A stretch of 64,000 bases of DNA, from contig NC_092565.1 of assembly GCF_037975245.1 (NCBI RefSeq), forward strand, positions 3,689,999 through 3,753,998, written 5' to 3'. This document shows positions 58,701 through 64,000 of the stretch, piece after piece. A program made the position numbers and the translations under genes. The stretch's first letter is position 1. The number at the start of each line of letters is the position of its first letter. Source of the stretch: Apostichopus japonicus (Eukaryota > Echinodermata > Holothuroidea > Aspidochirotida > Stichopodidae). The notes beneath the pieces are model-generated. The model saw only the letters and a list, made by a program, of their open reading frames with translations, had not been told where the DNA came from and did no database searches.

Positions 58701-61666
58701 TACTATCAGGTGTAGCCATGACTCAGCTGTACTGTTGTTTTCATGATACTGGGGGATTGGTTTACTATCAGGTATAGCCGTGACACAGCTTGTACTGTTG
58801 TTTTCCTGATACTGGGTGATTGGTTTACTATCAGGTATAACCATGACACAGCTGTACTGTTGTTTTGCTAATACTGGGTGATTGGTTTACTATCAGGTAT
58901 AGCCGTGACACAGCTGTCTATACTCTCAGGTGGCCAGTAATAACAAAGTCTCAAATTTCAACAGACTGTAAGTAGAGGCTGTCTGCAGTGATATGCATGG
59001 GAGCTGCAATGAACTTGCAAACATTTTATTAGGGGGCGATGTTCCATTTGGAGCGAGTCTTGGATATCTTTAAGTGCTCACATAGGACATGCTCATGTAT
59101 ATGGGCTTTCATATACAGATGCATACAGAAAATGTGAGCAGCATGGACAGGAGTTACACACAGGGCTTCAGTAGGCAGTTTAGCCAGAATAGAGAGAGGG
59201 GGGATCAATTTTGTAGCCGGGCTGTCAAACTTGACAAAGTTATCTACATTTTGCCATCAGTATCTTTATGGAATCATCGGTGAGATCTGTCTTTATCAAA
59301 ACATGTCAGCTTCTTCTATAGTTGAGCCTTCGTCAAAGAGGTACAAGTAGTGTGAAGAATGCATAATGGACTTAAATGCAGGTGTTTGCCTGAATGATTG
59401 CTTTGTTTAATATATCATTATTTTTCACCTAATTATTTTTTCCTATTTTTATTTTTGGGAATCTTCAAGTAGCCTACTGGTGATACAGTAGGATGGTTTG
59501 CTGCCTATAAACCTTGGTTGCTGGCTACTTCAGTAATCGACTGATCCATGAAATGTGTAATTCTAATTGATCTTATAAAGGTCATTAAGTAGCATTGTGC
59601 CCCTCATGAATATGTATACTCTTTCATAGCAATATGAATATGTATTGATCTTTCATGCCAATACATATCACAGTTGGGTACAGATTTGTCAGCTGTATAG
59701 AAACACGATATGTACTGTTTTGAAGTCCAGCAACTACTTAAAATTGATTTAGGTAGTTTAGGGTCACATGACTTTCGAGCAAGACATGTAGTCAATTTCT
59801 GATGACCATTTCCCGCACAGTGCTATACTCATCAATACCTGGGATGGAGGATTAACGTGGTTGGAGTGGCAGCCGGACAGCCCTGCGATAGTCAACCCTG
59901 TATGAATGGAGGTAACTGTATCGATACCAGTCCTGCAACTTTCTTATGCGACTGCTCTGGTACAGGATTTACAGGAGTACAGTGCCAGACAGGTAAACAC
60001 CCTCTCATACAATGTCATTGAATGTACAGAAGAATCAATTGGATGATGGTTAATATCGTATGTAGTCCTGCATCTTTCCTATGCGACTGCTCTGGTACAG
60101 GATTCACAGGGGTACAGTGCCAGACAGGTAAAAGCCCTCTCATACAATGTCATTGAATGTACAGAAGAATCAATTGGATGATGGTTAATATCGTATGTAG
60201 TCCTGTATCTTTCCTATGCGACTGCTCTGGTACAAGATTCACAGGGGCACAATGCCAGACAGGTAAAAGCCCTCTCATACAATGTCATTGAATGTACAGA
60301 AGAATCAATTGGATGATGGTTAATATCGTATGTATTTATGTCATACCCATCTATAACTGAACAATATTTAAGTTGCTTAACATTCAGTGCAAGTAATTGA
60401 TGAACGGGGTTAATCAACGGTCTAGCGTGCGTTACTCACAGACTTAATGCACGATTGGGGGATAATGCAAGCGATGCACGAGGGCGGAGCCCGAGTGCAT
60501 CCAGCGATAGCATTAACACCCGGAGTGCATTAATCATGTGAGTAACGCACGCTAGACCGTTGATTAACCCCGTTCATTCATACACTACCATTTGTGGGGG
60601 GGAAAAATCATAAAACAAAACATTTTTGGTTACATATAACCAAAGATTTATTAAAGTGATGCCCCGTAATTTTACCGTGCGTTACTCACAGGATTAACCA
60701 CGGTCAGCTGACGTGAATGGACCCATAGGATTTAGGAATCTTTACTAAGTATGAATGAATTATTGTTTATATAGTATTAGGATACACTGCTCATGTAACC
60801 AATTGAAAATTGAAACAAAGTTTGACGTATTTCCATAGCATTAACTATTGCAACGGACTGTTGTAACACGTACATATATGTTTTCTACTAAAATATGAGA
60901 GAGAAATGAGAAAACAAAAACAAGGAAACCTTGCTTGTAGATTGGATATTTAGTAGTGCAGTAATTTAGAGTGAATAGGGTGATTTTTCTTGAAATACTT
61001 CTTGTAGCTATACCATCGTTGAATTTTAACACTGTCTTTGTTTCTTTGTTAGCTTCTCCGTGCACAAACTCACCCTGTAGAAATGGAGGCACCTGTACTG
61101 TGGTCGGCACCGGCTTTCAGTGTACCTGCGCATCGGGGTTTGCTGGTTTGACTTGTCAAGGTACTTACAAACCTTCACTGATCATAGAGTTCCTGTTTTT
61201 CTCTTTCAGAAGTGTGCTGTGTCTTACGATTTACAGTTCCTAATTCCTTTACAAAAGCCTTATAAAGTTTTTAAAAAAAAGTTGGCCACAAAAATGTAAA
61301 TATTGCATTGTTAAAGTAATGCCTAAATTTGCTGTTTCACTTTGTGCATCAATTATGCAGTGACCTGTTGGTATTAATTCAATTATAAAAATCATTCCGG
61401 GTGTTCTTTAATTAGCATTCCAATATAGGACTCAACTCTTAAATAGATAGTCTCTCTCTGCATCCATCTGTGAGGTTGGTCAAATGATTTTCCGTTCTTA
61501 CAGAAACCATCGTTGTTTCCTTTATTTGTTTCAGTAACATCTCTTCCATGTCAGTCCTCCCCTTGCCAGAATGGAGGATTTTGTACTAACCGTGTCTTAC
61601 CAACTAGATTCACTTGTACCTGTACTCAAGACTTTACTGGAACATTCTGTGAGGTCCCAACTACAG
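40715..61666 (+). CDS. Skeletor-like secreted protein: DM13-DM13-DOMON-cupredoxin-like-EGF; 17 exons, 3' end outside the window
   Basis: Coding exons: 40715-40760, 41417-41563, 43066-43132, 44280-44385, 45500-45671, 47726-47798, 49685-49871, 50905-51150, 52898-53033, 53466-53570, 53782-53964, 55204-55397, 55677-55704, 56438-56601, 59821-59992, 61053-61160, 61535-61666. Phases join throughout (2266 nt, 755 codons, open at the end). Residues 1-22 look like a signal peptide ([16 protein letters not shown]). DM13-1 covers about 30-125 ([20 protein letters not shown]) and DM13-2 about 140-250 ([28 protein letters not shown]). DOMON follows at about 270-430 ([25 protein letters not shown]). The Skeletor-type region at about 470-635 has [36 protein letters not shown] and [13 protein letters not shown] then CYTHQYLGW. 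Three EGF repeats start at about 641, 677 and 713, the last two as phase 1-1 exons. DM13-1 has isoleucine where the family cysteine stands; DM13-2 keeps it. In flies Skeletor is a spindle-matrix/cuticle-linked protein; the role here is unknown. The start at 40715 was chosen for the signal peptide over an upstream in-frame ATG at 40589. Confidence 0.92.
42086..42447 (-). mobile_element. TTAA-flanked MITE, copy B
   Basis: TTAA stands on both sides (42082-42085 and 42448-42451). The ends AGGCATTGACGACTCGC and, reverse-complemented, GGGTGTGAAGACTCGCGC are imperfect inverted repeats sharing GACTCGC. It matches 3431-3800 in opposite orientation. It is in intron 2 of the Skeletor-like gene. Confidence 0.8.
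47833..48092. mobile_element. MITE with CATTTGAAAATCCGCCCTTTA ends, copy 1
   Basis: The left end CATTTGAAAATCCGCCCTTT faces the right-end reverse complement CATTTGAAAATGCGCCCTTT: 19 of 20 match. Length is about 260 bp. It is very similar to about 52614-52870. No clear target duplication is seen. It lies in intron 6 of the Skeletor-like gene, 35 bases after the donor of exon 6. Confidence 0.8.
48631..49082. mobile_element. hAT-type MITE, family 2
   Basis: The left end CAGGGGTTCCCTAACTGGGG and the right-end reverse complement CAGGGATTCCTTAACTTTAT show hAT-style termini. The flanks are ACCTACAG and ACCTAGAG (7 of 8), an 8-bp duplication with one later change. It has no coding capacity and lies in intron 6 of the Skeletor-like gene. 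Confidence 0.85.
50191..50562. repeat. (CCCTT)60 followed by (CCCCTT)12
   Basis: Positions 50191-50490 are an uninterrupted run of 60 CCCTT pentamers. Positions 50491-50562 are 12 CCCCTT hexamers, then a degenerate pyrimidine tract to about 50600. It is a perfect homopyrimidine/homopurine strand pair in intron 7 of the Skeletor-like gene, about 300 bases before exon 8. The long frames on both strands ([20 protein letters not shown]) are by-products. Confidence 0.98.
51406..51769. mobile_element. TIR MITE, GGCGTAGG-type ends
   Basis: The left end CAGGCGTAGGAGCCC and right end CCGCCTACGCCTATGCAG are imperfect inverted repeats with TTTGAGA on both sides (7 bp certain). G-rich and C-rich blocks lie just inside the ends. 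It is in intron 8 of the Skeletor-like gene. The termini resemble those of the element at 62191-63794. Confidence 0.7.
52614..52870. mobile_element. MITE with CATTTGAAAATCCGCCCTTTA ends, copy 2
   Basis: Highly similar to 47833-48092, including AGCGTGGAAAAGTCA/AAGTGTGGAAAAGTCA and ATGGCAGTGGTATTAAAGGG. Its right end stops 27 bases before exon 9, so the splice acceptor region of that exon directly abuts transposon DNA. Confidence 0.8.
56602..58896 (+). repeat. 62-bp minisatellite, 37 units, each carrying the exon 14 end and 5' splice site
   Basis: The array starts at the first base of intron 14 and spans 2295 bp, 37 units of 62 bp with one extra base near 58790. Each unit ends with GGTTTACTATCAG, the last bases of exon 14, and the next unit begins GTATAGCC, GTGTAGCC or similar, like the true intron start GTAAAGCC. 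Six units read TTATAGCC at the junction and lose the GT; the other 31 keep CAG|GT. The unit is not a multiple of three. Variant types (ACTG/GATG, CATAATAC/CATGATAC, GGGTGATT/GGGGGATT) recur in the same order, which suggests blockwise amplification. Confidence 0.97.
59929..60333 (+). repeat. 135-bp tandem triplication spanning the exon 15 / intron 15 border
   Basis: Units begin at 59929, 60064 and 60199 (135-bp spacing). Each holds the last 64 nt of exon 15 (the second half of EGF repeat 1, [14 protein letters not shown] in the first) and then the 5' splice site CAGACAG|GTAAA and the start of the intron. The three copies are nearly identical; the third has diverged most in the exon-like part (TRFTGAQ). 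Confidence 0.97.
60401..60576. mobile_element. Foldback element with perfect 40-bp arms
   Basis: Arms 60401-60440 and 60537-60576 are perfect reverse complements, beginning TGAACGGGGTTAATCAACGG. The 96-bp centre contains GGGCGGAGCCCGAGTGCAT. No target duplication is evident. A related stretch (ACCGTGCGTTACTCACAGGA) follows at about 60677-60696, so a larger element may once have existed. It is in intron 15 of the Skeletor-like gene. Confidence 0.85.
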
Positions 61667-62236
61667 GTGAGTCATCATGGCTGTAGAGTAAATTTTTTTA
61701 CAAAAAGTCAGTAAAAAATAACCTTCTTTCCAAACATGATCTTACCTGCCTTTTAATTTTTAAAGGTAAATCAAGATTTATAAAGGTAAATCAAGATTTA
61801 TAAAGCTTAATATGAAATCTTAAAATGACTTCATGATCTTGTGAGCATTATCAGAAAAGTAGTGTTCTAGCATTTTGGAGTTGCAGTAAACTGGTAACAA
61901 GCTGACCATGTTACTAAGTAGCAGTCATTCCCTCCCCCTCCCCCCAACCACTTCCCTCCCTCCATTTCTTTGTTCGGATGAGGTGTAATATTTTACAGGT
62001 ATGAGACAAAGTGTCGTCTCAGGAGAGAGGTTTTGCAAATTGTTTCCTAGGATTTGAACTCTTTTCTCACAAGCAGTCACAAATTAGTTACATTCACAGT
62101 GAGAATTAAGTTTTGCCTCTAACTTTGATATATATTTCACATGCAAATCATGTGGACAGTAACCTTTCCCATAGTTGCCAGGATGCTATACATAGGCGTA
62201 CGAGGCGGGGGGCAGGGGGGGCAGACTGCCCCCCAA

Positions 62237-62387
62237 ATTTCCAGAGGACAAGAAATTCGGGCAAAAGTCCTGAAAAATTCGGGCAGCCTAAGAGGAGAAA
62301 AAAAAAATATATATACATTTTTTTTTCTCCTCTTAGGCTGCCCAAATTTTTCAGGACTTTTGCCCGAATTTCTTGTCCTCTGGAAAT
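62237..62387. repeat. Long near-perfect inverted repeat (about 70-bp arms)
   Basis: The two arms run from ATTTCCAGAGGACAAGAAAT inward to GAGGAGAAAAAAAAA, with one clear mismatch (TTCGGG against TTTGGG), around a short TA-rich loop near 62312. It makes similar frames appear on both strands here (RTRNSGKSPEKFGQPKRRKK), which are artefacts. Confidence 0.95.
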
Positions 62388-62566
62388 ATATATATATAAA
62401 TATGCAGTAGCTTGCCCGAATCTTTTTCAAATTTTTGCCCGACAATTCCATGAGCATGATGCCCGAATATTTCCGTGTCACACCACCGTAAGCGCAGTTC
62501 ATCTGGGCTACCACGCTTTTTGCACGATCACTTTTTTTTTCTAACTAGTCAATTGTATACCTGGAC

Positions 62567-63225
62567 CAAGGGCGGCGGAACCGGGGGGAAAAAGGGGGCA
62601 CGTGCCCCTCCCCCACTTTTCCTCAGGTTAGAAATGTGCCTTTTTTCTGCATAAAAATTGAGGTGCCTCAAGTTAGCAAGAGGCCAGGGAACCAGAATGA
62701 ACTCTCTGGGAAGGGCCGTTTCCGGCCATCTGAGGGGTTTGTAAAACCAACAATTTTCTAGTACGCTCCGCGCCAACCGATGGTAGCGCTCCGCTCAGAT
62801 AGTCATGCATACAACTTTGCAAATCATGGCTAAGCCCGTGACTTTTAATGAATTTCTGTAGGTCAAACTCAAAGCTATTTCGAATGGAAAAAAATTGTTA
62901 AGATATTAACAAGAAAAAAAAACTCTAATTCGGAAGATTCCTACATTAGCAACTAGCATGATTTCACCTCATTTTGTCTCAAAAGAAAACTTGTTCCTTG
63001 TTTCCCAATTTGCGCATTGGATATTGCAGTGCTAGTATGCATATTTTCCTTTGGGGGGGGAGGGGGGGGCGTTGATGGAGTGATGTGTATACACAAAAAA
63101 GATAATTCAATATAAGAGTTATAAAGGGTACTAATTATAAGGCTGCATCAGTCCAATCGAATTTCTGCAAAGTGCCCTTTGATGTCGGTGCCCCCCCCAG
63201 ATTAAAAGTGCTTCCGCCGCCCTTG
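62567..63225. mobile_element. hAT-type MITE, family 1, copy 2 (nested)
   Basis: The ends CAAGGGCGGCGGAA and TTCCGCCGCCCTTG are perfect 14-bp inverted repeats. ACCTGGAC flanks both sides (62559-62566 and 63226-63233). It is very similar to 36166-36810. It inserted into the element 62191-63794, so it is the younger of the two. Confidence 0.93.
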
Positions 63226-64000
63226 ACCTGGACATCCCCAACATGAGTGTATATAAGAAACATTTTCTTTTTCATGGATGGTGGGGAGGGGGGGTGCCTA
63301 CAAGCCTAGAAGTACAGGTTTATCATATTCTTTGTTATATTTTATACTTTTTTTGTGAGACAAACTGCAGTCTCACCCGACACAGCGACATTATCCCGCC
63401 TACGTGTCGTTGAACAATGTATACGTTTTTCTTGAGGTAGCTGAGTACTGTGTTTAAATAATAAATAAGGTAACTAAATAGGAGCTTAAAAAATATACTG
63501 TCCCATTTTTCCCCTTCAAAGTGATGTTACCATTTTTTCTTTTTCTAATTTACCAAATTTTTGGGGAAGTGTAAATTTCTAAAACGTGAGATTATAAAGT
63601 AAAGAATGTTTAGATGCAACTTGCAAGGCCTCAGAAGTGCCGTTTCCGGCAATCTGAGAGGCATTGTTTGCCAAAAATTTTCTTGTACGCTACGCGCCAA
63701 CCAATGGTGGCGCTCCGCTTAGATAGTGTCACGCGAACTTTCGGGCACAAAAAGTTCTGCCCCCCCCAAACTGAAATGGTCCCGTACGCCTATGATGCTA
63801 TATATGGTTTGTATGGCCTGCTGATCCAGTTCTTGGTGTGGCTGCATGCTTGGGTCCCTCCCTTAGAGTTTCTTAAAACGTTCATGGTTATTAACTTCAG
63901 GGAGGGTGGTTTGCCAGGGTTGGGGCAGTCTCCCCCCCAACCCCCTCTCCTCCAGTGAAGTAAGCTTTTCTGTGGCTGGTTTGTGATTGTTTAGTCTTTC

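Larger units (their letters stand above)
62191..63794. mobile_element. hAT-type element (non-autonomous), hosting a nested MITE
   Basis: Ends CATAGGCGTACG and CGTACGCCTATG are perfect 12-bp inverted repeats. ATGCTATA flanks both sides (62183-62190 and 63795-63802), the 8-bp duplication of hAT. Inside are a long hairpin (62237-62387) and the family 1 MITE (62567-63225). A ~90-bp module near the right end (63639-63728) is shared with that MITE. No transposase frame is seen. It lies downstream of exon 17 of the Skeletor-like gene, presumably in intron 17. Confidence 0.92.

Noticed and set aside
60066-60128. Extra EGF half-exons in intron 15 (TCCTGCATC... to CAGACAG)
   Set aside because: They lack a proper upstream acceptor tract, and the segment after TATGTAG is 62 nt, which would shift the frame; treated as non-coding duplicates of exon 15's end.
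62113-62544. Frames on both strands with the same RTRNSGKSPEKFGQPKRRKK text
   Set aside because: The long inverted repeat at 62237-62387 inside a transposon makes both strands encode the same string; there is no gene.

Overview
This is a metazoan genomic window, probably from a marine invertebrate deuterostome. An echinoderm such as a sea cucumber would fit, but that is inference from gene content and repeat style, not a proven placement. Genes are split by GT-AG introns of roughly 0.3-3 kb, the DNA is AT-rich, and many short non-autonomous DNA transposons (MITEs), tRNA-derived SINE remnants and minisatellites sit in introns and between genes. I saw no bacterial, viral, retroviral or CRISPR features.

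Four protein genes can be read. (1) 957-2051, minus: an intronless class A GPCR of unknown ligand. (2) 11148-21146, minus: a complete six-exon FAD-dependent polyamine oxidase of the PAOX/SMOX family, 517 aa. (3) 23356-34671, plus: a complete 13-exon UVSSA, the TFIIH-recruiting scaffold of transcription-coupled repair, 901 aa. It is divergent from the oxidase across about 2.2 kb. (4) 40715-61666 and beyond, plus: the first 17 coding exons (755 codons) of a secreted Skeletor-like protein (signal peptide, DM13, DM13, DOMON, Skeletor-type cupredoxin-like region, at least three EGF repeats). Its 3' end lies outside the window. Exon phases join without conflict in all three spliced genes. The genes share no obvious pathway.

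The most unusual observation is in the Skeletor-like gene. Two consecutive introns begin with tandem arrays whose repeat unit straddles the upstream exon/intron border. Intron 14 opens with 37 copies of a 62-bp unit that carries the last ~17 nt of exon 14 plus its 5' splice site. Intron 15 opens with two extra copies of a 135-bp unit carrying the last 64 nt of exon 15 plus its 5' splice site. The true donor is therefore followed by about thirty decoy donors in one case and two in the other. Use of any decoy would read into a stop within a few codons.

The mobile-element record is rich. It holds hAT-type MITEs with 8-bp target duplications (19190-19589, 36166-36810, 48631-49082, 62191-63794 with 62567-63225 nested inside), a Mutator-like MITE carrying degenerate telomere-like repeats (22449-22666), TTAA-flanked MITEs, a perfect 40-bp-arm foldback (60401-60576), SINE copies, and the satellites (CCCTT)60-(CCCCTT)12 and GGAATGGAGTGG-type. 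All sequence comparisons here were made by eye within the window; no database search was run.
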